Assembly (NCBI GenBank): GCA_046331425.1
Contig: JAXLQU010000015.1
Span: forward strand, 57,067-121,066
Direction of reading: 5' to 3'
DNA length: 64,000 nt
Source of the DNA: JANNUT01 sp046331425
GTDB taxonomy: Bacteria > Acidobacteriota > Polarisedimenticolia > J045
A program made the translations under genes and the position numbers. A model generated the notes under the pieces. It had not been told where the DNA came from, did no database searches, and saw nothing but the letters and a program-made list of their open reading frames with translations. Shown piece after piece: positions 26,001-34,802 of the stretch. Positions within the stretch are counted from its first letter, which is position 1; every line of letters begins with the position of its first letter.

Positions 26001-27176
26001 ATGAGCCGATCCCGCGCCGTCGCCCTTGTCGTCTTGCTCGCATCGTCGATCACCGTCGCGGCCTTTGCCGCAGGGCCTCGCGACGGCAAGACCTATAGCT
26101 ACCTTCAGGTTTTTCGCGAAGTTCTCGGGCTGACCAAGCAGAACTACGTGGAGCCGACCGACGATGCCGTGTTGCTCGAAGGAGCATTCCGCGGGATGGT
26201 CGCGTCCCTGGATGTCGCGAGCGCCTATCTGGCGCCAGGCGAGGAAAAGGAACTACAAACTTTGCCCGGGCCTGGCCGCACCGGGATGGAGGTACTGCCC
26301 GCGGGGGGTGTCGCGGTCGTGGTGCGGGTCGATCCAGGCTCTCCGGCCGACAAGGCCGGACTCAAACTCGGAGATCAGATCTGGCGCATCGGCGAGAAGC
26401 CGGCACGCCAACTGGCTTGGCCGCAGTTGCGTCATCGCTTGAGTGGCGCCATCGGTGCACCGTTGAAGTTGACGATCCTTAACGGCGATACCTTCAAGCT
26501 GGAAGACAAGACCATCATGTTGGCGGCGCGCACCGGTAAGGGGTTTGCGCTGGAAAGCAAGACCGACGGAGTGGTCTACCTGCGTGTGATGGACCTGGAG
26601 CAACTCGACGCTTTGGCACTGCGTCGCGAACTCACGACTATGGTGGGTCAACACGGTCAGGAGCCTTGGCTGATCGACCTGCGCGGTGTCGTCGGATTGG
26701 ATCCTCAGATTCTGGTGCCGTTGGCAGGAGTGCTCTATGACGGAGGCGCGCTCCTGACGCTCAATCCACGACAAGGCGAAACGCAAAAGATCGAAGCGCC
26801 CGCGGCACAGCGCGCGGGACTGCCGAAGCTCTCGGTACTGATCGATGGAAGCACCGCGGGCACCGGTGAAGCGCTGGCGATTCTGTTGAAAGAGAAGACG
26901 GGGGCCACGCTCTACGGCCGTCAGAGTTTCGGTTTGGGATCGACCCCCGAGTTGATTCCGCTCAGTAGCGGTGGTTCGTTGCTACTGACAACCCGCGAAA
27001 TGAAAACAGCTAGCGGCTACTCGTGGGCCGGCAAGGGGATCGACCCCGACAAGATCGTGACCCCTGGGGGTGCGCGGATCGACGACGACGCGGTCGGTGG
27101 CGATCCGCTGCTGGACGAAACGATTCGACTCTTGCGTTCTCCGATCGCCGCATCGCAAGCCAAGCCGGCAGCCTAA
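26001..27176 (+). CDS. S41/CtpA-like PDZ protein lacking the catalytic Ser-Lys dyad
   Basis: A 391-residue exported protein. Residues 1-24 are a signal peptide (VALVVLLASSITVAAFA). Residues ~30-85 are the CTP-type N-terminal helical part (VLGLTKQNYVEPTDD; LLEGAFRGMVASLD). Residues ~90-180 are a PDZ domain (VVVRVDPGSPADKAGLKLGD), followed by the S41 core. In active enzymes the core reads ...SASASE, with 25 residues from the Ser to the Lys of FGKG. Here the gap-free equivalent is STAGTGEALA and GRQSFGLG: Ser is Gly and Lys is Leu. It is likely a non-proteolytic, periplasmic PDZ scaffold or chaperone. Confidence 0.8.
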   Translation: MSRSRAVALVVLLASSITVAAFAAGPRDGKTYSYLQVFREVLGLTKQNYVEPTDDAVLLEGAFRGMVASLDVASAYLAPGEEKELQTLPGPGRTGMEVLPAGGVAVVVRVDPGSPADKAGLKLGDQIWRIGEKPARQLAWPQLRHRLSGAIGAPLKLTILNGDTFKLEDKTIMLAARTGKGFALESKTDGVVYLRVMDLEQLDALALRRELTTMVGQHGQEPWLIDLRGVVGLDPQILVPLAGVLYDGGALLTLNPRQGETQKIEAPAAQRAGLPKLSVLIDGSTAGTGEALAILLKEKTGATLYGRQSFGLGSTPELIPLSSGGSLLLTTREMKTASGYSWAGKGIDPDKIVTPGGARIDDDAVGGDPLLDETIRLLRSPIAASQAKPAA

Positions 27177-27341
27177 TAGCCCCTCGTCTCGAGTCTTTTT
27201 GAACCGTCCGCGCTGCGCCGTCGGGACGTGGGCGCGTCCGTGGCCGACCGTGTTGTCCTCAGGCTGTGGCGCTGCACTCTGGCCGCCGTTTCGATGCCGA
27301 CCCTACATTGACGCCACACTGGGGAGCAGTGAGATGCCGTC

Positions 27342-29150
27342 ATGTTGCTGGACCGCTTCGAACTGCTTGAAGAAGTAGGACGCGGCGCGAGCGGTGTCGT
27401 CTACCGTGCCCGAGAGCGCTCCACGGGGCGCGTGGTCGCCGTCAAACTTCTTCGCGATGACGGCCGACGCGCGAATAGCTTGCCGCTGCGAGTGCGGTTG
27501 CGACGTGAAGCGTCGCTGCTCGGACGGGTCAAACATCCGGGTGTCGTCAACGTGCTCGATGCTGCCAGCGAACGAGAGCTGCCGTACCTCGTCACGGAGT
27601 TCGTAGACGGCGTCTCGCTCGAAGAGTTGCTGCGTGAGCGCGGTCCGCTTCCTCCCGCCGAGATCGTCTGTTTGGTGGTGCAGGCGGCACGTGCGCTTCA
27701 TGCCGCACATCAGCAAGGTGTCGTTCATCGCGATGTGAAACCGGCCAACCTGCTGGTTGCGTCGGACGGCAGATTGAAGATCACCGACTTCGGTGTCGCC
27801 GGCGAGACAGGGGTCGAGGCTTGGGAGGATGTCGAGGTCGATCAATATCTGTGGGGCACACCCGCCTATCTGCCGCCCGAACGGCTGCGCGGTTCCCCCT
27901 TGGATGGACGCAGCGATCTGTACTCGCTCGCGGTCGTGCTCTACCGCGGTCTGAGTGGAAAGCATCCGTTCGAGCACCGGTCCGTGCGTGAGCTATCGCA
28001 CCGAATCTTGCATGAGGAACCGCTCGCCGTTTCGGCGATTCGCCCCGGCCTGCCGCTCGATTTGGTGGCGTTCTTGAATCGGGCTTTGAAGAAGAACCCG
28101 GCGCACCGATTCGGCGATGGCGAGTCGTTCGCTCAGGCTCTGGAGGCGATCGTCGTTCCGCATCAGTCGGAGCACGGACGTCCTACTCAGCGACGCTTCG
28201 GGATCGTCGATGACACGTTCGCTCAAACACGGCGCGTACCTCGCCCGCGAACCGTTCGGTGGGCGAGCCTCGCTGGAGCTGCCATCGCGGTTGCAGCAGT
28301 TGTCTCATTCTCGTGGTTTGCCGGTGTGTGGCGTCCAGCGACGATCGTGAATGCGCCTGCGCTCGCTGCCGTCCCGCCGTCTCCGCTTGTTCCTCCATTG
28401 GCGATCGAGTTCGAGCCAGCGTCGCCGGTCGTGGTTGCAACGTCGTCGGTCCGTTCCGCTCTCGACGTGCGCGCGATCACGCCAGGCGAGATCCCGGTGC
28501 CGGCGAGCCGCACGACAGTGACGAGCACTGCGCATCCCAAGACGGAGCGGATGCGTCGCGATGCGCCGCGCGCGGCGGCATGGGTGACTCGCAGACTCGA
28601 CCGCAAGCAGGTCGCGGAGTCGAGCCGATCGGTCGCCACGATCCTCCCGGTCGAACGCCACACTGCAGCTCGTGACCCAATCCCCACGGCGGCCACGTCG
28701 GCGCCCGTGGCAATGATCGCGGCCTCCGACAAGGTGGCGCCGATCGTCGCAGCGCCGGCTAGCCTCACAGCGAGCCCAACGCCAAATCCAACGCCGAGCC
28801 CTACGCCGATCACGAGCGCGGTGCCGGCTGATCGTGAGGAATCGATCGCTCCGCCACAGCCGGGTCGCGCCGTCGTCGAAATCACTCATCCCCTGGAAGA
28901 GGGATTGATAGAGGTGCGGGTCTCGGGTCGTCGCGTCAGCCTCGTGCGCCTCAGGGAAGGCGTGCCGGCGCTTGCATCATTCCGCGTGCCCGCGGGTGAA
29001 CAACGTGTGGCGATTTCGCTGCTTTCGGCGACCCAGCACGTCGACCTCCACCAAGAATGGGTGGATCGATGGGAGGCGGGTGAATTTCGCGCTCGGCGCT
29101 GGGCCCTGGTGGGTGCCGATCCCCAGTGGCGTCTCGAGCAGCAACCGTAG
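27342..29150 (+). CDS. PknB-type serine/threonine protein kinase with one membrane helix
   Basis: A 602-residue Hanks-type kinase. The catalytic domain, residues ~1-270, is complete: VGRGASGVVYRA P-loop, AVKLL Lys, VVHRDVKPANLL catalytic loop, ITDFGVAG, then WGTPAYLPPERLRG. A single membrane helix follows at ~306-325 (LAGAAIAVAAVVSFSWFAGVW). The long outer region is Pro/Thr/Ala-rich with a PTPNPTPSPTP stretch, ending in a ~90-residue beta domain (VVEITHPLEEGLIEVRVSGR). It should phosphorylate cytoplasmic proteins in response to an outside signal; FHA-domain proteins such as the one at 14.3 kb are typical readers. A weak GGGGAG lies upstream of the ATG. Confidence 0.88.
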   Translation: MLLDRFELLEEVGRGASGVVYRARERSTGRVVAVKLLRDDGRRANSLPLRVRLRREASLLGRVKHPGVVNVLDAASERELPYLVTEFVDGVSLEELLRERGPLPPAEIVCLVVQAARALHAAHQQGVVHRDVKPANLLVASDGRLKITDFGVAGETGVEAWEDVEVDQYLWGTPAYLPPERLRGSPLDGRSDLYSLAVVLYRGLSGKHPFEHRSVRELSHRILHEEPLAVSAIRPGLPLDLVAFLNRALKKNPAHRFGDGESFAQALEAIVVPHQSEHGRPTQRRFGIVDDTFAQTRRVPRPRTVRWASLAGAAIAVAAVVSFSWFAGVWRPATIVNAPALAAVPPSPLVPPLAIEFEPASPVVVATSSVRSALDVRAITPGEIPVPASRTTVTSTAHPKTERMRRDAPRAAAWVTRRLDRKQVAESSRSVATILPVERHTAARDPIPTAATSAPVAMIAASDKVAPIVAAPASLTASPTPNPTPSPTPITSAVPADREESIAPPQPGRAVVEITHPLEEGLIEVRVSGRRVSLVRLREGVPALASFRVPAGEQRVAISLLSATQHVDLHQEWVDRWEAGEFRARRWALVGADPQWRLEQQP

Positions 29151-29209
29151 TGCTGGGAGGTGATCCTGTGAATTCGCGCGAAAAGCGGGCCTGAACACAG
29201 GTCGACGCA

Positions 29210-29215
29210 TAGAAT
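29210..29215 (+). promoter_or_regulatory. -10-like hexamer upstream of the TPR gene
   Basis: TAGAAT lies 23 nt before the ATG at 29239 with GAGGAAAC in between, so this transcript would have a short leader with a normal ribosome site, unlike the leaderless group. Confidence 0.35.
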
Positions 29216-29238
29216 CCTTGCGAGGAAACGACACCCCG

Positions 29239-31188
29239 ATGCGTCCCTATGTCGCCCCGATGATCGCTCTGACCTTTGCCACGGTCGCGGTTTCTGCCGC
29301 ATCTGAGATCCCAGCGGGGGCGCCGGCCAACGGCGCCCGGGCCGAGGCTTATCTGCTGTTTCTCGACGCCCAAGACTTGCTGCAGCAGGGGAAGTGGCGT
29401 GAGGCTCGCAAGCAACTCGAGCAGGTCATCGAGTTGGATCCGAACGCTGTCCAGGTGCAATCGACCCTCGCGCGCCTCTGTTTGCGTGAGGAAGACTTAG
29501 CCTGCGCCGAGGCTCGTTCACGCAAAGCGATCGAGCTGGACCCGGATGAAGCGTCGGCCCGTCGAGTACTGGCCGAGATTTTGATAGGTCGGTATCGGCG
29601 CAGTAACGATCCCCAAGCGCTCACCGGTGCGCTGACACAACTCGAAGCGGCCGCGCGTATCGACCCACGCGATACGCCGACCTGGGTCGCCTGGATTCGC
29701 TTGCTGGGTGGCGAGGGGCGCATCGATCAAGCGGTCGAGGTTACACAGCGTGCCGCCGCAGTCCCGGGTGCCGATCCCGCGCCTCCTTGGATGGCGTTGG
29801 CGCGAGTCCTGTTGGCGCGCGGCGAAGCAGAGCGCGCGATTCGCTTGCTGGACAATGTGCATGTCACCGGCCGTGGCGCGATACCGGTGTTGGAGACGCT
29901 TGCCGATCTGAAAGGCTCACGCGGAGATCTCGCCGGCCAAGAAACGACGCTCGTTCGCTTGCGCGAATTGAAACCGGACGACATCGACGTGGCGCAGCGC
30001 CTCGGGGCCGTGCGCTTGGATCTCGGCGATCCGTACGGTGCACTCGAACCGTTGCAATCGGCTCTGCGAGCGCGTCCTGCCGATGCCATCGTGCGGCGTG
30101 ATCTGGCGCGCGCCCAAGTCAAGCTCGGACGTGGAGCCGAAGCCTTGACACTGCTCGATGGCCTGCCGGAGGTATATCGATCCTCGCATGCAGTGTTGCT
30201 GTGGGCACAAGCGGCCGAACAAGCCTCGCAACCGAAACTCGCCGCCGACAAACTCGAAGATCTCATGACGCGACTCAGCGATGAAGATCGAGCGTCATTC
30301 GGTTCGGCGGTTCGGCTGCGCGCCGCTCAGAACCGCTTCAAAGAGGGTAATCACGCTCGCGTGTTGGCGTTGGTAGGCAACGTCGACGATGACGTGACCG
30401 CACTGCGGTTGAAGTACGCGGCTCTCGATGCACTCGGCCGTCGTGCCGAGGTCGAGAGCGAACTCCAGCAGCGCCTTGCGGCGAAGACGGGGAACGCACC
30501 GTTGATTGCGCTTGCCGCGGCTTGGGATCCGAACGTCGATCGCAACACGGCGACCGATGCTGCACTCACGCCGCTGCTGACCGCGCTGCATGGCTTTGCC
30601 GATCGCGTCGCCGGTGCGGCCGAGATCGCGCAATGGTTGATCTCGCTCCAGCGCCCACAGCTTGCGGCGCGACTCCTGGATGCTGTCGGTCTCCCTGAGG
30701 AGCCGTCCAACGACGTGTTGCGAATTCGCGCCGCGACACTCGATGCTGCCGGGCGCGCGGGAGAGGCGGAGGCGGCGTTCAGGCGCTTACTGCTGCTGGA
30801 GCCTGACAACGATGTGCTGCTCAACGACCTCGGTTGGCTCTTGGCCAAGGAGGGTCGATCGCTCGACGAGGCGATCAAGCTGCTCGAGCGTGCGGTACAA
30901 AAACGCCCTGAAGAACCGGCGTATCTCGACAGTCTGGGTTGGGCCCTGCATCGCGCCGGCCGTAGCTCGGAAGCGCTTCCGATGTTGCGCCGCGCCGCTC
31001 AGCGCGCCGTGGAACGGGATGAGCCTGAGATTCGCGAGCATTTGGGTGACGTCTACTTCGCATTGGGCGACAGTCAGCGTGCCAAAGCAGAATGGGGCGC
31101 AGCGATCAGTCTTGGTGCCTTGTCGCGCGAGAGATTGCAGAAAAAACTCGACGAAATGGAGAGCGCGCAAAAGGCGCTGCAGCCTTGA
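29239..31188 (+). CDS. Exported tetratricopeptide repeat protein
   Basis: A 649-residue protein with a signal peptide (MIALTFATVAVSA) and TPRs over most of its length. Clear examples are EAYLLFLDAQDLLQQGKWRE, RLCLREEDLACAEARSRKAI and NDLGWLLAKEGRSLDEAIKL followed by AYLDSLGWALHRAGRSSEAL. GAGGAAAC before the ATG at 29239 decides the start over a TTG at 29218. Its place directly before a lolB-like gene, ispE and prs matches a conserved order in Pseudomonas-type genomes (a large TPR protein before lolB), suggesting a role in envelope lipoprotein handling; this is inferred from context. Its stop overlaps the start of the next gene (TTGA). Confidence 0.8.
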   Translation: MRPYVAPMIALTFATVAVSAASEIPAGAPANGARAEAYLLFLDAQDLLQQGKWREARKQLEQVIELDPNAVQVQSTLARLCLREEDLACAEARSRKAIELDPDEASARRVLAEILIGRYRRSNDPQALTGALTQLEAAARIDPRDTPTWVAWIRLLGGEGRIDQAVEVTQRAAAVPGADPAPPWMALARVLLARGEAERAIRLLDNVHVTGRGAIPVLETLADLKGSRGDLAGQETTLVRLRELKPDDIDVAQRLGAVRLDLGDPYGALEPLQSALRARPADAIVRRDLARAQVKLGRGAEALTLLDGLPEVYRSSHAVLLWAQAAEQASQPKLAADKLEDLMTRLSDEDRASFGSAVRLRAAQNRFKEGNHARVLALVGNVDDDVTALRLKYAALDALGRRAEVESELQQRLAAKTGNAPLIALAAAWDPNVDRNTATDAALTPLLTALHGFADRVAGAAEIAQWLISLQRPQLAARLLDAVGLPEEPSNDVLRIRAATLDAAGRAGEAEAAFRRLLLLEPDNDVLLNDLGWLLAKEGRSLDEAIKLLERAVQKRPEEPAYLDSLGWALHRAGRSSEALPMLRRAAQRAVERDEPEIREHLGDVYFALGDSQRAKAEWGAAISLGALSRERLQKKLDEMESAQKALQP

Positions 31189-31820
31189 GGTTTTTGTTGC
31201 TTGCTGTCGGAACGTTATGTTCGTCGATCGGCTGCACCACGGTGCGAATCCAAGCGCCAACCTCGGCGCCGTTCGGTACGCAAGCTGCGTACAGCGTGCA
31301 GTACTTTCCTGACAAACAATCCCGTCCGCAGAAATTTCGAGTGCGCGTCGGCCTGGGCCAGGAGGGGCTCGTGTTGCTCGAGGTGCGCGGCTTCGCCGGC
31401 CCCGCTGCGTTGATCGGCGCCGCGGTCGGCGGCCGGGCTCGGATCGTACTCTCCAGTCAACACCAGGTGTTCGACGGTGCGGACAGCGAACATTTCTGGG
31501 CCAGGTTCACCGGGGTGCCGGTCAGTGGGGAACTACTCCGAGACCTGCTCCAAGCCGATCCGTCTGCGAACGCGGACCGGAACATCGGAGGCTGGAACGT
31601 GCGCTCACTGGAGGCCGTGGCAGCCGATCGGTTCCCGCGTCATCTGCGGCTGAGCCGCGACGCCTCCCAATTGGAATTGCGGCTTACCGAGTTGGGCGCT
31701 TTGCCCAAGCCGCCGGAGTGGCCCCGAGTGCCAAACGGGTTCGAGTTGGTGGAGGATACGCAACTCGAGGCGGCATCGGAGGTCCTCACTCGTGACCCAC
31801 AGTCCCGTTCACCGCGATGA
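31185..31820 (+). CDS. Lipoprotein, probable divergent LolB-like outer-membrane lipoprotein receptor
   Basis: A 211-residue lipoprotein. The TTG start at 31185 overlaps the TPR stop and begins directly with the signal sequence RFLLLAVGTLCSSIGC, where Cys is the lipidation site. The mature part is beta-rich (KFRVRVGLGQEGLVLLEVRG; ARIVLSSQHQVFDGADSEHF; FTGVPVSGELLRDLLQADP). This pattern of an open beta barrel with a conserved xG(I/V)P(V/L)xxxxLxxLL segment is typical of LolB-like folds. The order TPR-lolB-ispE-prs in gamma-proteobacteria supports the guess. Direct LolB sequence identity is low by eye, so no symbol is assigned. It overlaps ispE by 29 nt. Confidence 0.6.
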   Translation: MRFLLLAVGTLCSSIGCTTVRIQAPTSAPFGTQAAYSVQYFPDKQSRPQKFRVRVGLGQEGLVLLEVRGFAGPAALIGAAVGGRARIVLSSQHQVFDGADSEHFWARFTGVPVSGELLRDLLQADPSANADRNIGGWNVRSLEAVAADRFPRHLRLSRDASQLELRLTELGALPKPPEWPRVPNGFELVEDTQLEAASEVLTRDPQSRSPR

Positions 31821-32724
31821 CACGCGAGCGATCTCGCTGCGCGCGTTTGCCAAAATCAATCTCGCGCTGGACCTCGTCGGGTTACGGGCCGACGGCTACA
31901 CCGAGATTGCCACCGTTTTTCAGTCGGTCGATCTGCACGACGAGATAAAACTCAGCGTTCACCCACAACCCGGCCCGACCGAGATCTCGGTTACGGAGGC
32001 CGAACTCGGACCTGCGGAACAGAATCTTTGTTGGCGTGCGGTCGAGGTGCTTCGAACGCGGAAGAAATTCACCAACCGCGTGACGGTCGAATTAAGGAAG
32101 CAGATTCCGATCGGCGGTGGGCTGGGCGGCGGCTCCAGCGATGCGGCCACGGTGTTGTGGGGACTGAGCGCTTTGATCGGCGCGTCGGATCCGGCGGTCA
32201 GCATCGAGTGCGCGCGCCTTCTGGGAGCGGACGTTCCGTACTTCCTGGAGTTGGGTACGGTGCTTGGGACGGGGCGGGGGGACGACCTCGAGGTCTGGCC
32301 CGATCTGCCGCGACTCCCGGTGGTGCTGGCAGCACTCGGACCGCCCCTGGCCACGGCCGATGTGTTCCAACGTGCGCGAGGCGCGTTGACGACCCTGGAT
32401 CAGCCCCCTAAGATCTCGCGGCTGTGGCGGCATCTTCAGGAGGCGAGCCCAGGACTGCCTCCCGTGTGGAACGACCTCACCATATCGGCAGTGCAACTGC
32501 GGCCGGAGATCGACCGGCTGCTCGGGCACTTCGCCGCGCTGGGTGGCGTCGCCGCGATGTCCGGCAGCGGTTGTGTTGTGTTTGGATTGTTTGAAAGCGA
32601 GCCGGATGCACAGGCAGCGGCGGTCGAGTTGCAACGCAACGAACCGGCTGCATGGGTCAGGCAAGCATGGACATTGCCGCGCCAAGCGGCGCGCGCGCAG
32701 CGACGGGCTCCGTTACACGAGTGA
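31792..32724 (+). CDS. ispE: 4-diphosphocytidyl-2-C-methyl-D-erythritol kinase
   Basis: A 310-residue GHMP kinase of the MEP isoprenoid pathway. LRAFAKINLALDLVGLRADGY near the N-terminus holds the catalytic Lys, IPIGGGLGGGSSDAATVLW is the ATP glycine-rich loop, GADVPYFLELGTVLGTGRGD carries the catalytic Asp, and MSGSGCVVFGLF is motif III. GGAGGT 9 nt before the GTG at 31792 sets the start even though it lies inside the preceding gene. Downstream come spoVG and prs, the usual partner order. Confidence 0.95.
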   Translation: MTHSPVHRDDTRAISLRAFAKINLALDLVGLRADGYTEIATVFQSVDLHDEIKLSVHPQPGPTEISVTEAELGPAEQNLCWRAVEVLRTRKKFTNRVTVELRKQIPIGGGLGGGSSDAATVLWGLSALIGASDPAVSIECARLLGADVPYFLELGTVLGTGRGDDLEVWPDLPRLPVVLAALGPPLATADVFQRARGALTTLDQPPKISRLWRHLQEASPGLPPVWNDLTISAVQLRPEIDRLLGHFAALGGVAAMSGSGCVVFGLFESEPDAQAAAVELQRNEPAAWVRQAWTLPRQAARAQRRAPLHE

Positions 32725-32739
32725 GGGAGGGCGGTCGAC

Positions 32740-33123
32740 ATGGAAGTTACCGACATCCGCGTTTTTCCCGTCGACGAGGAGAAGCTCAAGGCGTTCGTGA
32801 CGATCGTGCTCGATCAGTGTTTTGTTGTCTCAGACATCAAGATCATCAGCGGGACTCAAGGGTTGTTCATCTCGATGCCGAGCAAGCGACGCAAGAATGG
32901 GACCTTTCGCGACCTGGCCCATCCGCTGAATAGCGAGACACGCAACATGCTCGAGGAGAAGATCCTCGCCAAATACGAGTCGATCTTGGCCGCCGGAGCC
33001 GAGCCGCGTAAGGTTCGAAGACCCCGCGAGGCTGCCGAGGAAGATGCTGATCGCTTGTTCGACAGTTCGGTCGATGTCCCGAGCCCGCCCGGCCCGGGAT
33101 CGCGACCGGACGCCGGACTCTAG
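32740..33123 (+). CDS. spoVG: SpoVG family RNA/DNA-binding regulator
   Basis: A 127-residue protein. The first ~85 residues match SpoVG almost throughout: MEVTDIRVFPVDEEKLKAFV, then VVSDIKIISGTQGLFISMPS and FRDLAHPLNSETRNMLEEKI. The C-terminal ~40 residues are charged and Pro-rich. In Gram-positives SpoVG affects septation and virulence; in Borrelia and others it binds nucleic acid. In this apparent non-sporulator it is probably a general regulator. Its place between ispE and prs is seen in several phyla. GAGGGAGGG precedes the ATG. Confidence 0.93.
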   Translation: MEVTDIRVFPVDEEKLKAFVTIVLDQCFVVSDIKIISGTQGLFISMPSKRRKNGTFRDLAHPLNSETRNMLEEKILAKYESILAAGAEPRKVRRPREAAEEDADRLFDSSVDVPSPPGPGSRPDAGL

Positions 33124-33137
33124 GGATCGAGGACAGG

Positions 33138-34079
33138 ATGAGCTCGGCCGAAATCAAAGTGTTCGGCGGTACCGCCCACCCGCAGCTCTTACAGGAGATC
33201 TGCGCTTATCTCGGCATCGAAGCCGGGGCGGTGCGGGTCGAACGTTTCAGCGACGGCGAGGTCTACATTCAGGTCCTCGAGAACGTTCGCGGCGCCGATG
33301 TATTCGTGGTGCAGCCGACCAACCCACCGGCGGAGACCCTGCTCGAACTGCTGCTGCTGATCGATGCGTTCCGACGCTCCTCGGCCGCGCGAATCACGGC
33401 GGTCATCCCGTACTACGGCTACGCGCGCCAGGAACGAAAGGACAAGCCGCGGGTACCGATCAGCGCCAAGTTGATCGCCGACCTGATCGAGGCGGCTGGC
33501 GTTCATCGAATTCTCACGATGGATTTGCACGCGCCTGCGATTCAAGGTTTTTTCAGCGTTCCTGTCGACCATCTGTTCGCGGGGCCAGTGCTGATCGAAT
33601 ACCTGGAGAACTTGGGTGTGGTCGACCCGGTGATCGTCTCTCCCGATGCCGGAGGCGTCGAACGGGCTCGGTTCTACTCCAAGCGGACGGGCGGCAGCCT
33701 GGCGATCATCGACAAGCGTCGAACCGGGCCGAACGTGGCGGAGAGCGTGAATGTCATCGGTGATGTGGAGGGTCGTGACTGCGTGATCGTCGACGACATC
33801 ATCGACACGGCTGGTACCGTATCCGGCGCTGTGAGAGCGTTGTTGCAGTCCGGGGCTCGGTCGGTGCGTGGTTGTTTCACGCATCCGGTACTCTCCGGAC
33901 GTGCGATTGAGCGATTGAACGACTCCGAAGTCAGCGGAATCGCCGTCTGCAACACGATTCCGTTGAGTGACCATCAGCTGAGTTGTAAGAAGATCGAGGT
34001 TCTGTCGGTGGCGCCGCTGCTTGGAGAAGCAATTCGACGTACGCATACCAATTCCTCGATCAGTTCCTTGTTCGTTTGA
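33138..34079 (+). CDS. prs: Ribose-phosphate pyrophosphokinase
   Basis: A 313-residue PRPP synthetase that supplies PRPP to purine, pyrimidine (pyrE, pyrR), His and NAD synthesis. Class I motifs: N-terminal VFGGTAHPQLLQEICAYLGI, FSDGEVYIQVLENVRG, YYGYARQERKDKPRVPISAK with the ATP flexible-loop Arg/Lys, MDLHAPAIQGFF with the catalytic His, and the PRPP loop CVIVDDIIDTAGTVSGA. Full length. GAGGACAGG lies before the ATG, 14 nt after spoVG. Confidence 0.97.
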   Translation: MSSAEIKVFGGTAHPQLLQEICAYLGIEAGAVRVERFSDGEVYIQVLENVRGADVFVVQPTNPPAETLLELLLLIDAFRRSSAARITAVIPYYGYARQERKDKPRVPISAKLIADLIEAAGVHRILTMDLHAPAIQGFFSVPVDHLFAGPVLIEYLENLGVVDPVIVSPDAGGVERARFYSKRTGGSLAIIDKRRTGPNVAESVNVIGDVEGRDCVIVDDIIDTAGTVSGAVRALLQSGARSVRGCFTHPVLSGRAIERLNDSEVSGIAVCNTIPLSDHQLSCKKIEVLSVAPLLGEAIRRTHTNSSISSLFV

Positions 34080-34142
34080 CCTACGAAGCGGCCGATCACG
34101 GCCGTCCCTTGACCGCGTTTGCATCAACGAAGGAAGGCAACC

Positions 34143-34790
34143 ATGACCACCCGTGAAGTCCACCTCGAAGTCCAACCCCGAACCACCAAAGCCGGCAGCG
34201 CCGAATCGCGCCGCCTGCGCAACGCAGGTCAGATCCCTGCCGTGGTTTATGGCGGGGGAGTCGCGCCCGAGTCGATCTTGTTCGACGCTCGCCCGGTGCT
34301 ACAACTTCTGTCCACCGAGGGTGGGCGGAATTCACTGATTCACCTCAAGATCGGCGATCGTGAACTGCGCCGAATGGTGATGCTCAAAGAGGTCCAAGTG
34401 CATCCCATTACGGGCCGGCTGCTGCACGCCGACTTCGCACGCGTCGAGATGGACCGAAAGATCGTGGTCGACGTCCCGGTTCACATCGTCGGTACGGCGG
34501 TCGGCGTCAAGAGCGAGGGCGGTCTTCTCGATCTGATCCATCGCACGGTGCGGGTCAAGGTTCTCCCGGCCGAAATACCGAGCTTTATCGAACTCGACGT
34601 CACCGAACTTCACACGGGACAGCACGTCGAGGCCAGCGAGTTGAAACTGCCCACCGGTGTCGAACTGGTGATGTCGCCTCACGACACGATCGTCACGGTG
34701 CTCGGCAAGACGGCCGAAGCCGAGGAAGCTGCAGGCCCGGCTGCGGACGCGGCGGCAGCCCAAGCTCCCGCACCCGAAACGAAAGGCTGA
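34143..34790 (+). CDS. rplY: Ribosomal protein bL25, Ctc form
   Basis: A 215-residue long-form (Ctc/TL5) bL25 that binds 5S rRNA. The N-terminal ~95 residues are the 5S-binding beta barrel (AESRRLRNAGQIPAVVYGGG; EVQVHPITGRLLHADFARV). The C-terminal domain follows (VDVPVHIVGTAVGVKSEGG; LKLPTGVELVMSPHDTIVTV) and ends in an acidic/Ala-rich tail. AAGGAAGG stands 6 nt before the ATG at 34143. Followed 12 nt later by pth, the common pairing. Confidence 0.96.
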   Translation: MTTREVHLEVQPRTTKAGSAESRRLRNAGQIPAVVYGGGVAPESILFDARPVLQLLSTEGGRNSLIHLKIGDRELRRMVMLKEVQVHPITGRLLHADFARVEMDRKIVVDVPVHIVGTAVGVKSEGGLLDLIHRTVRVKVLPAEIPSFIELDVTELHTGQHVEASELKLPTGVELVMSPHDTIVTVLGKTAEAEEAAGPAADAAAAQAPAPETKG

Positions 34791-34802
34791 GGCTGACCGG
34801 TC

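Noticed and set aside
27183..27200. CTCG-TCT-CGAG followed by TCTTTTT after the S41-like gene as terminator
   Set aside because: A 4-bp stem is too short; the T-run alone is not evidence.
27304..27318. TTGACG and TACATT before the kinase gene as a promoter
   Set aside because: The TTGACG lies downstream of TACATT and too close to the start codon to form a usable -35/-10 pair.
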